Shown: positions 7,204 to 15,204 of the stretch, in pieces | Position numbering within the stretch: the stretch's first letter is position 1 | Layout: each line of letters starts with the position of its first letter | Source of the DNA: SHZI01 sp031409515 | Lineage (GTDB): Bacteria > Pseudomonadota > Gammaproteobacteria > Steroidobacterales > GCA-2729495 | Direction: 5' to 3' | Length of the DNA: 64,000 bases | NCBI GenBank assembly: GCA_031409515.1 | Contig: JANNXJ010000022.1 | Location: forward strand, 30,424-94,423 | The notes under the pieces: model-generated | What the model saw: only the letters and a program-made list of their open reading frames with translations | Databases searched by the model: none | Told to the model about the DNA's origin: nothing | Made by a program: the position numbers and the translations under genes

Positions 7204-8460
7204 CTAGGCCCTGCGCTGGATCCGGGCACCGAGTTGCTGCAGTTTTTCCTCGATGCACTCATAGCCCCGGTCAATGTGGTAGATCCGGTCGACGATCGTC
7301 TCGCCCTCGGCGGCCAGACCGGCTACGACGAGGCTGGCCGAGGCCCGCAGGTCCGTTGCCATAACCGGGGCTGCCCGCAGCTGAGCGACGCCCTGGACGA
7401 TCGCCGTATGGCCTTCAATCCTGATATTGGCGCCCATGCGCTGCAGCTCAAGGGCGTGCATAAACCGGTTTTCGAAGACATTTTCGATGATCGTGCCAAC
7501 GCCGTTGGCCACGCAATTGAGGGCCATGAACTGGGCCTGCATGTCGGTGGGAAACGCGGGATAAGGATCGGTGCTGATGTCCACTGCCAGCGGCCGCCGG
7601 CCCCGCATATCCAGCTCTATCCAGTCCGGGCCGGAGTGAATCGTCGCCCCCGCTGCCCGCAACTTCGCCAGGACCGCCTCCAGGTGTTCCGGGCGAGTGC
7701 GGCGCACCCGGATATGCCCGCCGGTAATCGCCGCGGCAACCAGAAACGTGCCGGTCTCGATCCGGTCCGGCTGCACCTCGTACTCCGCACCGTGCAGCCG
7801 CTTGACGCCCTCGATCACGATACGGTTGGTGCCCGCACCCTGGATCCGGGCGCCCATGCTCGTCAGGAAACCAGCGAGATCGACCACCTCAGGCTCGCGG
7901 GCCGCGTTCTCAAGGACCGTCTCGCCGTCCGCCAGACAGGCAGCCATCATCAGGTTTTCAGTACCCGTGACGGTCACCTTGTCCATCAGCAGGTGCACAC
8001 CCCGGAGCCGGCCAGACCTGGCCCGGATGTACCCATCGACGATCTCGACCTCGGCACCCATCGCGCGAAGACCGGCCACGTGCAGGTCCACGGGACGGGC
8101 GCCGATGGCACAGCCACCGGGCAGGGAGACATCCGCATGGCCGTAGCGACCGACCAGCGGACCCAGCACGAGGATCGAGGCCCGCATGGTCTTCACCAGC
8201 TCGTAGGGCGCGGCGAAATCCGTAATGGACCGGGCATCCACCTCAAGGCGCATCCCGTCGTGAACCGTAATCCCTACCCCCATCCGGCCCAGGAGTTCGA
8301 TGGTGGTGGTGATGTCGTTCAGGTGCGGAATATTGCTGAGGGTGACCTTCTCGTCGGCAAGCAGGGTCGCGGCAAGAATGGGCAGCGCGGCGTTCTTCGC
8401 CCCGGATATACGCACCTCCCCTTCCAGGGGCTTGCCGCCAGTGATCGCGAGTTTTTCCAT
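7204..8460 (-). CDS. murA: UDP-N-acetylglucosamine 1-carboxyvinyltransferase MurA
   Basis: First committed step of peptidoglycan synthesis: transfer of enolpyruvate from PEP to UDP-GlcNAc in the cytoplasm. 418 residues, matching the E. coli length of 419. The N-terminus reads MEKLAITGGKPLEGEVRISGAKNAALP, and the active-site loop LPGGCAIGARPVDLH carries Cys117, the fosfomycin target. ATG 8460 was chosen because it matches the family N-terminus. It follows ibaG on the same strand with 20 bases between them. Confidence 0.97.
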   Translation of the reverse strand: MEKLAITGGKPLEGEVRISGAKNAALPILAATLLADEKVTLSNIPHLNDITTTIELLGRMGVGITVHDGMRLEVDARSITDFAAPYELVKTMRASILVLGPLVGRYGHADVSLPGGCAIGARPVDLHVAGLRAMGAEVEIVDGYIRARSGRLRGVHLLMDKVTVTGTENLMMAACLADGETVLENAAREPEVVDLAGFLTSMGARIQGAGTNRIVIEGVKRLHGAEYEVQPDRIETGTFLVAAAITGGHIRVRRTRPEHLEAVLAKLRAAGATIHSGPDWIELDMRGRRPLAVDISTDPYPAFPTDMQAQFMALNCVANGVGTIIENVFENRFMHALELQRMGANIRIEGHTAIVQGVAQLRAAPVMATDLRASASLVVAGLAAEGETIVDRIYHIDRGYECIEEKLQQLGARIQRRA

Positions 8461-8480
8461 GGTCTGCGCCGCGAGCCGGA

Positions 8481-8723
8481 CTAGGGCCCCCGGGCACTCC
8501 ATTCTTCTGGTGTATAGGCCTGGATCGACAGTGCGTGAATATCACCGCCAATACGGTCGCCGAGGGCGCCATAGATCAGCCGGTGGCGCTGGAGAGTGCG
8601 CTTGCCAGCGAAGGCCGGGCTGACGACCAGGGCCTCAAAGTGCACGTTATCGGTGCTCTGGACGGTCGCGGTCGTGTCGGGCAGATAGGCCCGGATCAGC
8701 GTTTCAATCTCTTGTGGAGTCAT
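8481..8723 (-). CDS. ibaG: BolA/IbaG-family protein
   Basis: The 80-residue BolA-like protein is likely IbaG/YrbA, a partner of monothiol glutaredoxins in iron-sulfur and acid-stress homeostasis. It shows the NVHFEALVVSPAFAGKRTLQRHRLIYGALGD pattern with the conserved RHR segment, and DIHALSIQAYTPEEW at the end. Position directly upstream of murA is the classic location of this paralogue, although the Mla transport genes that often precede it are absent here. ATG 8723 fits the family length. Confidence 0.9.
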   Translation of the reverse strand: MTPQEIETLIRAYLPDTTATVQSTDNVHFEALVVSPAFAGKRTLQRHRLIYGALGDRIGGDIHALSIQAYTPEEWSARGP

Positions 8724-8799
8724 GCAGGTATCGGGGACCGGGCAGGTGAGGCGCGGCATTATAGATGACTTACAATCCCAGCCCATGAGCATCGTCCCC

Positions 8800-8850
8800 T
8801 GAGCAGCAGAAACTGGGCAGCAGAAATTGAGCAGCAGAACATGAGCAGCG
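8800..8850 (+). repeat. 14-nt tandem repeat running into the kdsD start
   Basis: Three full 14-base units related to TGAGCAGCAGAAAC (8800-8813, 8814-8827, 8828-8841) and a partial fourth unit (8842-8850) occur head to tail. The fourth lies within the ATGAGCAGC that starts kdsD. The period is not a multiple of three. It looks like slipped-strand duplication of the translation start region. Confidence 0.75.
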
Positions 8851-9818
8851 ACCTGCCAGACTTCCGCTCCCGGGGCCGGCGCGTGCTGGAAATCGAGGCG
8901 GCGGCAGTTGCCGGCCTGGCCCCGCGGCTGGACGCGAGCTTCGACAAGGCTTGCCAGCTCTGTCTGGACTGCCGCGGCCGGGTGATCGTGACCGGCATGG
9001 GCAAGTCCGGCCACATCGCAGGCAAGGTGGCGGCGACACTGGCGAGCACCGGCACACCTGCCTTCTTCGTCCACCCCGGGGAGGCGAGTCACGGCGACCT
9101 CGGCATGATCACCCGTGCCGACCTGCTCATCGCGATCTCGAGTTCTGGCGAGACCCACGAACTGGTAACGATACTCCCCCTGCTCAAGCGCCTCGGTATC
9201 CCGCTGATTACTCTGACGGGTAACCTCCGCTCGACGCTGGCCGAGGCTGCGACGGTCACCATCGATGTCGGTGTCAGTGAGGAGGCCTGCCCCCTCAACC
9301 TCGCACCAACCGCCAGCACCACCGCCGCGCTCGCCATGGGCGATGCCCTGGCCGTCGCCCTCCTGGAGAGCCGGGGATTTACCCGGGAAGACTTTGCCCT
9401 GGCACACCCGGGCGGCTCGCTGGGGCGGAGGCTGCTGCTGCGGGTCGACGACCTGATGCACGGGGGTGACGGTATCCCACGCGTGACACCGGAGACCCCG
9501 CTCGCCGGGGGCCTGGTCGAGATGACGCGGAAGGGGCTCGGCATGACTGCCATCGTCGGGGCAGACGACCGGCTGGCCGGCATCTTCACGGACGGAGACC
9601 TGCGCCGCATTCTGGACCGGGGTGTCGACGTGCATCGCACGACCATGCGCGATGTGATGACCACCAGCTGCAAGACCATCGCACCGGGAGTGCTGGCAGC
9701 AGAGGCCGTGCACCTGCTGGAGCTTTACAAGATCAACGGTCTGCTCGTGGTGGACGAAGACCGAAAAGTAGTTGGGGCCCTCAACGTCCATGACCTGCTG
9801 CGCGCGGGCGTGATGTGA
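8841..9818 (+). CDS. kdsD: D-arabinose 5-phosphate isomerase KdsD
   Basis: Converts ribulose 5-phosphate to arabinose 5-phosphate, the first step toward Kdo for LPS. 325 residues: an N-terminal SIS domain with VIVTGMGKSGHIAGKVAATLASTGTP and HPGEASHGDLGMI, then AISSSGET, followed by two CBS domains from about 205 (DDLMHGGDGIPRV, later AVHLLELYKINGLLVVDEDRKVVG). It heads kdsD-kdsC-lptCAB. Its start codon is preceded by 14-nt tandem repeats, and there is no obvious Shine-Dalgarno site outside them. Confidence 0.96.
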   Translation: MSSDLPDFRSRGRRVLEIEAAAVAGLAPRLDASFDKACQLCLDCRGRVIVTGMGKSGHIAGKVAATLASTGTPAFFVHPGEASHGDLGMITRADLLIAISSSGETHELVTILPLLKRLGIPLITLTGNLRSTLAEAATVTIDVGVSEEACPLNLAPTASTTAALAMGDALAVALLESRGFTREDFALAHPGGSLGRRLLLRVDDLMHGGDGIPRVTPETPLAGGLVEMTRKGLGMTAIVGADDRLAGIFTDGDLRRILDRGVDVHRTTMRDVMTTSCKTIAPGVLAAEAVHLLELYKINGLLVVDEDRKVVGALNVHDLLRAGVM

Positions 9819-9833
9819 GCCGGGCGAACCTGC

Positions 9834-10337
9834 ATGGAACTGCTTGAACTCCGCTCCGTCGCCGCCGGAATCAGACTGCTGGTGCTGGATGTGGACGGCG
9901 TGCTGACCGACGGGCGCCTGCACTACGACTCTGATGGTCGGGAGACCAAGAGCTTCCATGTGCGTGACGGTTACGGCATACAGCAGGTACTGGCGGCGGG
10001 ACTGCTCGTGGCCGTGATCTCAGGCCGGCGCTCAGCTGCGGCTGCTGCCCGTCTTGCGGAGCTGCGGGTACCCCATGTCTATCTCGGTCGGAACGACAAG
10101 CGTGAAGTCCTGCAAAACCTTGTGGCGGAGCTTGGTATACCGCTCCCCAACGTGGCCTGCGTGGGCGATGACGTCACCGACCTCGAGATCATGGGTCTCG
10201 CGGGCCTCGGCATCACCGTCGCCGACAGCCACCCGGACGTGCGGCGCGCAGCCGACTGGGTCACTGGTGCCGCCGGCGGCCAGGGGGCCGTCCGGGAGGT
10301 CTGCGACTACCTGCTGGCCGCACGGCAGCCCGCCTGA
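9834..10337 (+). CDS. kdsC: 3-deoxy-D-manno-octulosonate 8-phosphate phosphatase KdsC
   Basis: HAD-superfamily phosphatase that removes phosphate from Kdo-8-phosphate. 167 residues with the nucleophile motif LDVDGVLTDG (Asp19 and Asp21), SGRRSAAAAARLAEL in motif II, and CVGDDVTDLEIMG as motif IV. It is the short C1-type form without a cap domain, as is usual for tetrameric KdsC. It lies 15 bases after kdsD and its stop abuts the lptC start. Confidence 0.95.
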   Translation: MELLELRSVAAGIRLLVLDVDGVLTDGRLHYDSDGRETKSFHVRDGYGIQQVLAAGLLVAVISGRRSAAAAARLAELRVPHVYLGRNDKREVLQNLVAELGIPLPNVACVGDDVTDLEIMGLAGLGITVADSHPDVRRAADWVTGAAGGQGAVREVCDYLLAARQPA

Positions 10338-10946
10338 ATGCCCACGACCCCTGAATTTCAGCACCCCCTGCGCTTCCTGGCGCTCGTCGTGGCCGCCCTG
10401 TTTACGGGGTTCCTGGTCTTCCGGACCGGGCCACAGGACGACTCATCCCGGCCGGCACCGCGCCTGGGCCTCGGCTACTACGTGAAGGACGCACGCCTCA
10501 CGGGTACCGGAACCGATGGGAAAGTGCTCTATCGGGTCGGCACAACTGCAGCGGAGCAGCTACTGGCGGACGGGACAATCACCATGCGGGATGTCACGGT
10601 GGACTATGAGCCGGCAGCCGAGGTCCCCTGGAAACTGAGGGCCAACCGGGGGCAGATACCACCGGATCGTAATATCATTGAACTCGCTGGAGACGTGGTG
10701 GCGACGACAGCCTCGACCGCCGCCGAACCTGCCAGAGCCACCGCCGAGGGCCGCACCCGTGGGGCCCCGCTAGTGATCCGAACCGACTACCTGGAGCTGG
10801 ATCCGGAAGCCTACGTCGCCAGTACTGAGAGCTTCGTGGCGGTGGAGCGTAACCGGGATACGCTCAATGCCAAGGGGATGCGTGTCTATCTCAAGCAGGA
10901 TCGCCTTCAGTTCAACGCCGAGGTGCGCGGACGGTTTCTCCCCTGA
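10338..10946 (+). CDS. lptC: LPS export ABC transporter periplasmic protein LptC
   Basis: LptC is the bitopic inner-membrane protein that receives LPS from LptBFG and passes it to LptA. 202 residues: a single transmembrane segment near 13-30 (LALVVAALFTGFLVF), followed by a beta-jellyroll domain with YYVKDARLTGTGTDGKVLYRV and LELDPEAYVASTESFVAV. Placement between kdsC and lptA confirms the call despite low sequence conservation in this family. Confidence 0.92.
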   Translation: MPTTPEFQHPLRFLALVVAALFTGFLVFRTGPQDDSSRPAPRLGLGYYVKDARLTGTGTDGKVLYRVGTTAAEQLLADGTITMRDVTVDYEPAAEVPWKLRANRGQIPPDRNIIELAGDVVATTASTAAEPARATAEGRTRGAPLVIRTDYLELDPEAYVASTESFVAVERNRDTLNAKGMRVYLKQDRLQFNAEVRGRFLP

Positions 10947-10974
10947 GCGCGCTCCCTGCAGCGTTGGCCTGCGA

Positions 10975-11622
10975 GTGACCGCGTTGGTGGTCGGTCTAAT
11001 AGCCGCGCTGGTCTCGGTAGGCGTGCTCGCCGCTGACACCTCCCCGGTAACTCCCCCTGCCCTGCCGCGACCTCTGCTGACACCGGCAGATCCGGCTCTC
11101 CCGATCGAACTCGACGCCGCGTTTTCTGAATTCGACAGGCGTAACAACCGGCTCGTCTTCCGGCAGCTGAACATTACCCAGGGCACACTTGCCATCCAGG
11201 CAGACCAGGCTACGGCTGATCCGGCAGACTTTGAGAACAGCGTGTGGATCTTCACCGGCAATGTCAGCATCAAGAATGGGGAAACCCGCAGCACCTGTGA
11301 TCGGGCCGAACTGACGTTCCGTGGCAACCGCCTGCGCAGAGCTGTGTTGAGCGGGCTACCCGCGACCTTCAGCCAGTCCGGGACCGCAGGGAATCCCCCC
11401 ACGCAAGGCCAGGCTGACCTGCTCGACTACGACTTCGATGCCGGCACCATCCAGCTGACCACCAACGCCGTCCTCAGCGATGGCAAGAACGAAATCTCCG
11501 GAAACCGGATCGCCTACGACCTGCAGCGGGAAGTGGTGACCGCCGGCGGCAGCCCGGACAGTGCGGTCCGCATGCGGATCACGCCCCAGCAGAAGCCAGC
11601 TCCGCCAGCGAGTAAACCGTGA
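10975..11622 (+). CDS. lptA: LPS transport periplasmic protein LptA
   Basis: LptA forms the periplasmic bridge that carries LPS to the outer membrane. About 215 residues: a signal peptide (VTALVVGLIAALVSVGVLAAD), then the OstA-type jellyroll with NITQGTLAIQADQA, WIFTGNVSIKNGETRSTCDRAEL and the C-terminal NEISGNRIAYDL. GTG 10975 was chosen because it opens the signal peptide; a CTG two codons earlier would add an arginine. The stop overlaps the lptB start. Confidence 0.9.
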   Translation: MTALVVGLIAALVSVGVLAADTSPVTPPALPRPLLTPADPALPIELDAAFSEFDRRNNRLVFRQLNITQGTLAIQADQATADPADFENSVWIFTGNVSIKNGETRSTCDRAELTFRGNRLRRAVLSGLPATFSQSGTAGNPPTQGQADLLDYDFDAGTIQLTTNAVLSDGKNEISGNRIAYDLQREVVTAGGSPDSAVRMRITPQQKPAPPASKP

Positions 11623-12344
11623 GCACACTGCGGGCGGAGTTGATCAAGAAGCGCTTCAAGCGGCGGCAGGTGGTCAAGGGCATCTCGCTGACGGTGGAGA
11701 GCGGCGAAATCGTCGGACTGCTCGGGCCGAATGGCGCCGGCAAGACGACAGCGTTCTACATGATTGTTGGCCTGATCTCCTGCGACGAGGGTCGGATCAC
11801 GCTTGATGAGCACGACCTTACCGGGATGGCCATGCACCGCAGAGCAAGGCTCGGGCTCGGCTATCTGCCCCAGGAAGCCTCGGTCTTTCGCAAGCTCAGC
11901 GTCGAAGACAACATCCTGGCCATCCTGCAAACCCGCCCGGCGCTGAACCGGACCGCCCAGGAGCGGCTCCTGGAGGAGCTTCTCGAGGAACTCCGCATTG
12001 CCCATGTGCGCACCAGCATGGGGGTCAGCCTGTCCGGCGGGGAGCGGCGGCGGGTCGAGATTGCCCGGGCACTGGCCGCGGAACCCCGCTTTGTGCTGCT
12101 GGATGAGCCGTTTGCGGGCGTCGACCCGCTCTCGGTCCTGGACATCCAGCGCATCATCCGTCAGTTGGCTGCCCGGGGTATCGGGATCCTGATCACAGAC
12201 CATAATGTGCGCGAGACACTGGGAATCTGCAGCCGGGCTTATATTCTTAACGACGGCGGAATGATTGCCGAAGGTACCCCCGGGGACATTCTCGCGAACA
12301 GCCAGGTTCGCGAGGTTTACCTTGGTGAGGGCTTTAAACTATAG
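11619..12344 (+). CDS. lptB: LPS export ABC transporter ATPase LptB
   Basis: Cytoplasmic ATPase powering LptFG extraction of LPS. 241 residues with Walker A GPNGAGKTT (36-44), the Q-loop in GLGYLPQEASVFRKLSVEDNI, signature LSGGERRRVEIARAL, Walker B FVLLDEPFAGVDPL and the H-loop ITDHNVRET. The GTG start overlaps lptA's TGA (GTGA), implying coupled translation. LptF and LptG are not in this window. Confidence 0.97.
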   Translation: MSTLRAELIKKRFKRRQVVKGISLTVESGEIVGLLGPNGAGKTTAFYMIVGLISCDEGRITLDEHDLTGMAMHRRARLGLGYLPQEASVFRKLSVEDNILAILQTRPALNRTAQERLLEELLEELRIAHVRTSMGVSLSGGERRRVEIARALAAEPRFVLLDEPFAGVDPLSVLDIQRIIRQLAARGIGILITDHNVRETLGICSRAYILNDGGMIAEGTPGDILANSQVREVYLGEGFKL

Positions 12345-12376
12345 GATCCGCCGGGACGCACGGCGGCGCTTCAGGG

Positions 12377-13867
12377 ATGACGATGAAGCCGGCTCTACAG
12401 CTCAGAATCGGTCAACAGCTGACCATGACCCCGCAGCTCCAGCAGGCTATCCGCCTGTTGCAGCTGCCGGTGGCCGAATTGAATACCCAGCTGGAGCAGC
12501 TGCTGACCGAAAACGTGATGCTGGATCTGGACGAGCCGGGACCCTCGCCTGCCGAGGGCAATCTGGAACTTGACGCACCACCGCCAGACCCCGCCAGCGG
12601 CGGAACCCCGGATGACGAAACCCCGGCGGATAACTGGGACGATGCAGAGAGCGAGTCCGGCGCCGTCGCCGACTCCCCTGCGGGGGACGAGTCCGACTCA
12701 CTGCTCTGGAGCGAGTCTTCGGCAGGCGGGAGCAGCAACTGGGATGGGGAAGACGGCCGGCCGGAACCCAGTGACAGGGCCAACGAGACGCTCCACGCCC
12801 ATCTGCTCTGGCAACTGGAAACCGAGCACTTCGAGCCCCGGGAAGTGCTCATGGGGCAGGCGCTGGTAGACGCCATGAACGATGCAGGCTACCTCACTGA
12901 GTCCCTGCCGGTGGTCCTGGAAAACCTGCAGTCATCCGGCACTTTCAGCCTGGATGAACTCGAGCAAACCCTCACCAAGGTCCAGGGGCTGGACCCGGCG
13001 GGCATCGGTGCCCGGGACCTGGGTGAGTGCATCCGGATTCAGCTGCGCCAGCTTTCGCCTGGCGTCCCGGGCCTGACTCTGGCTCTCGCCATCACCGTGG
13101 ACGGTCTGGACCTGGTCGCCGAGCAGCAGCTTGGCATGCTGCGCCGGCGCCTCGGCGTGTCGGAGGCGGAACTGGACGTAGCGCTGGCACTGATCCGCAA
13201 CTGCCATCCCAAGCCGGGGCTCGCGGTCCAGCCGTCGTCGCCGGATTACATCGTGCCGGACGTCTTCGTCCGCAAACGCAACGGGCGCTGGACCGTCGAC
13301 GTCAACCGCTCCACGACCCCGCGCCTCAAGGTCAACCAGGCTTACGCGGACCTGGTCCGTGGTGACAATGATCACGCCACGCTGCGCAACCAGCTACAGG
13401 AAGCACGGTGGCTGGTTCGCAGTCTCGAGATTCGTAATGACACCCTGCTGAAGGTGGCCATGTGCATCGTGGACCGCCAGGCCGCCTTTCTCGAGCGTGG
13501 CGAAGAAGCCATGCGGCCCATGGTGTTGCGCGACGTGGCGGAACTTGTGGAAATGCACGAATCCACTATCTCGAGGGTTACCGCCAACAAGTACATGCAC
13601 ACCCCCCGGGGTCTGTTCGAGTTCCGGCACTTTTTCTCCAGCCAGGTTACCGGCGACGACGGCAGCGAGCAGTCCTCAACGGCCATCCGGGCGAGGATCA
13701 AGAAGCTCATCAGCCAGGAAGACCCGGGAAAGCCGCTGTCGGACAGCCAGCTTGCTGCTTTACTCTCAAAACAGGGTATACAGGTTGCCCGTCGAACAGT
13801 GGCAAAATACCGGGAAGGAATGCACATAGAACCATCCAGCGAGCGCAAACGGCGCCCCCAGCGTTAG
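12377..13867 (+). CDS. rpoN: RNA polymerase sigma-54 factor RpoN
   Basis: Alternative sigma factor that recognises -24/-12 promoters and needs AAA+ activators. 496 residues: glutamine-rich region I (LRIGQQLTMTPQLQQAIRLLQLP), a long acidic Ser/Asp/Glu linker at roughly 55-135, the core-binding region, the helix-turn-helix segment (VEMHESTISRVTANKYMHTPRGLFEFRHFF) and the RpoN box ARRTVAKYRE close to the C-terminus. ATG 12383 is an alternative start. Located 32 bases after lptB, as in many gammaproteobacteria. Confidence 0.97.
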   Translation: MTMKPALQLRIGQQLTMTPQLQQAIRLLQLPVAELNTQLEQLLTENVMLDLDEPGPSPAEGNLELDAPPPDPASGGTPDDETPADNWDDAESESGAVADSPAGDESDSLLWSESSAGGSSNWDGEDGRPEPSDRANETLHAHLLWQLETEHFEPREVLMGQALVDAMNDAGYLTESLPVVLENLQSSGTFSLDELEQTLTKVQGLDPAGIGARDLGECIRIQLRQLSPGVPGLTLALAITVDGLDLVAEQQLGMLRRRLGVSEAELDVALALIRNCHPKPGLAVQPSSPDYIVPDVFVRKRNGRWTVDVNRSTTPRLKVNQAYADLVRGDNDHATLRNQLQEARWLVRSLEIRNDTLLKVAMCIVDRQAAFLERGEEAMRPMVLRDVAELVEMHESTISRVTANKYMHTPRGLFEFRHFFSSQVTGDDGSEQSSTAIRARIKKLISQEDPGKPLSDSQLAALLSKQGIQVARRTVAKYREGMHIEPSSERKRRPQR

Positions 13868-13896
13868 TCCGGCAAACAACATAAAAGGAAGCCACG

Positions 13897-14220
13897 ATGC
13901 AACTCAACCTGACTGGCCACCATGTCGAGATCACGACATCCATGCGGCAGTACGTCGAGTCAAAGATGGCCCGTATCGAGCGACACTTTGATCACGTGAC
14001 CGTCGTGCACTGCATCCTGACCGTGGACAAGTTGCGCCACAGCGCTGAGGCCACTGTGAATCTCTCAGGCGGCAAGTTGTTTGCTGAGGCCACTGAGGAA
14101 AACATGTACGCCGCCATTGATGCCATGGTTGACAAGCTCGACCGCCAGGTCCGCAAGCACAAGGAGAAACTGACGGACCACCATGCCCGGGACAGTGGCA
14201 AACGCGACGTCATCCCCTGA
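13897..14220 (+). CDS. hpf: Ribosome hibernation promoting factor HPF
   Basis: Short-form HPF (107 residues), which binds the 30S decoding region and promotes ribosome dimerisation in stationary phase. The S30AE domain begins MQLNLTGHHVEITTSMRQYVESKMARIERHF, with FAEATEENMYAAIDAMVDKLDRQVRKHKEK at the C-terminal helix. A clear ribosome-binding stretch (aaaaggaag) precedes the ATG. It follows rpoN, but ptsN, normally next, is missing. Confidence 0.95.
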   Translation: MQLNLTGHHVEITTSMRQYVESKMARIERHFDHVTVVHCILTVDKLRHSAEATVNLSGGKLFAEATEENMYAAIDAMVDKLDRQVRKHKEKLTDHHARDSGKRDVIP

Positions 14221-14245
14221 GTCCGTTACCGCCAGCCAGAACGTC

Positions 14246-15154
14246 ATGCGGCTGATCATCGTCAGTGGACTCTCGGGTTCGGGCAAGACGGTAGCCCTGC
14301 ATCACTTCGAGGATCTGGGCTTCTATTGCATCGACAATGTCCCGGCTGCCCTGATCGCCACCGTAATCGGCGAGATAGCGGCAACCAGCGACCCGCTGTA
14401 TGCCAACCTGGCTATCGGGATCGACGCCAGGAATCGCGCCGCCGATCTCGCGCGGCTCCCGGAGGTCATCGGCGACCTGCGCACCCGGGGCATTCGCTGC
14501 GAGGTCATCTTCCTCCACGCGGACGACAACATTCTTCTGAAGCGCTATGGCGAGACCCGCCGCAAGCACCCGCTGAGCGCTGCCGGTTTAAGCCTGCGCG
14601 AGGCCATCGATCGGGAGAGGGAGCTGCTGGGTCCCATCATCGCCTCCGCAGAGCTCGTCCTGGATACGACCCGGACCAGCATCTATGAGCTGCGGGACAT
14701 CATCCGGAGGCGGGTGGGCGCGCACGAACAGCCGGGGCTATCCATTCTCATCGAGTCCTTTGGCTACAAGCACGGGATCCCGGCGGACGCGGACTTTGTC
14801 TTTGACCTCCGCTGCCTGCCCAACCCTTATTGGGACCAGGCCCTGCGGGACCTGACGGGCAAGGACGAGGAGGTCATCGAATTCCTCGGCGCGTCCGATA
14901 GCGTGCAGCGGATGTTTGGCGACATCCTCGGCTTTCTCGATCGCTGGATTCCCGAATACATCGACTTCCATCGCAACTATCTGACCGTGGCCATTGGCTG
15001 CACGGGTGGCCAGCACCGGTCGGTGTACATGACGGAAAAACTGGCAACCGAGCTGGCGAAGCGTTACTCACCGGTAATGACCCGCCACAATGAGCTGCCC
15101 GAGAAGGAAGGGCGAATTCAGGTACCCCAGTTTGGGGGACCGCTAGCCCTGTAG
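14246..15154 (+). CDS. rapZ: RNase adapter protein RapZ
   Basis: RapZ binds GlmZ sRNA and presents it to RNase E, controlling glucosamine-6-phosphate synthesis; it also binds nucleotides. About 302 residues from ATG 14246: Walker A IIVSGLSGSGKTVALHHFEDLGFYCIDN at the start, and the conserved C-terminal SFGYKHGIPADADFVFDLRCLPNPYW and AIGCTGGQHRSVYM. An upstream in-frame ATG (14183) would overlap hpf by 38 bases and add 21 residues not typical of the family. The TAG stop sits in a perfect REPIN palindrome. Confidence 0.94.
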   Translation: MRLIIVSGLSGSGKTVALHHFEDLGFYCIDNVPAALIATVIGEIAATSDPLYANLAIGIDARNRAADLARLPEVIGDLRTRGIRCEVIFLHADDNILLKRYGETRRKHPLSAAGLSLREAIDRERELLGPIIASAELVLDTTRTSIYELRDIIRRRVGAHEQPGLSILIESFGYKHGIPADADFVFDLRCLPNPYWDQALRDLTGKDEEVIEFLGASDSVQRMFGDILGFLDRWIPEYIDFHRNYLTVAIGCTGGQHRSVYMTEKLATELAKRYSPVMTRHNELPEKEGRIQVPQFGGPLAL

Positions 15155-15204
15155 GAGCGCCTTTAGGCGCGATCGATATGAATCGCGCCTAAAGGCGCTC
15201 CTAC
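15151..15204. repeat. Perfect REPIN palindrome between rapZ and the patatin gene
   Basis: Two exactly complementary 23-base arms (15151-15173 and 15182-15204) with an 8-base loop. Each arm starts GTAGGAGCGCCTTTAGGCGC. TAG at 15152-15154 ends rapZ, and the bottom-strand TAG at 15203-15201 ends the convergent patatin gene. It could serve as a bidirectional terminator-like hairpin. Confidence 0.92.
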
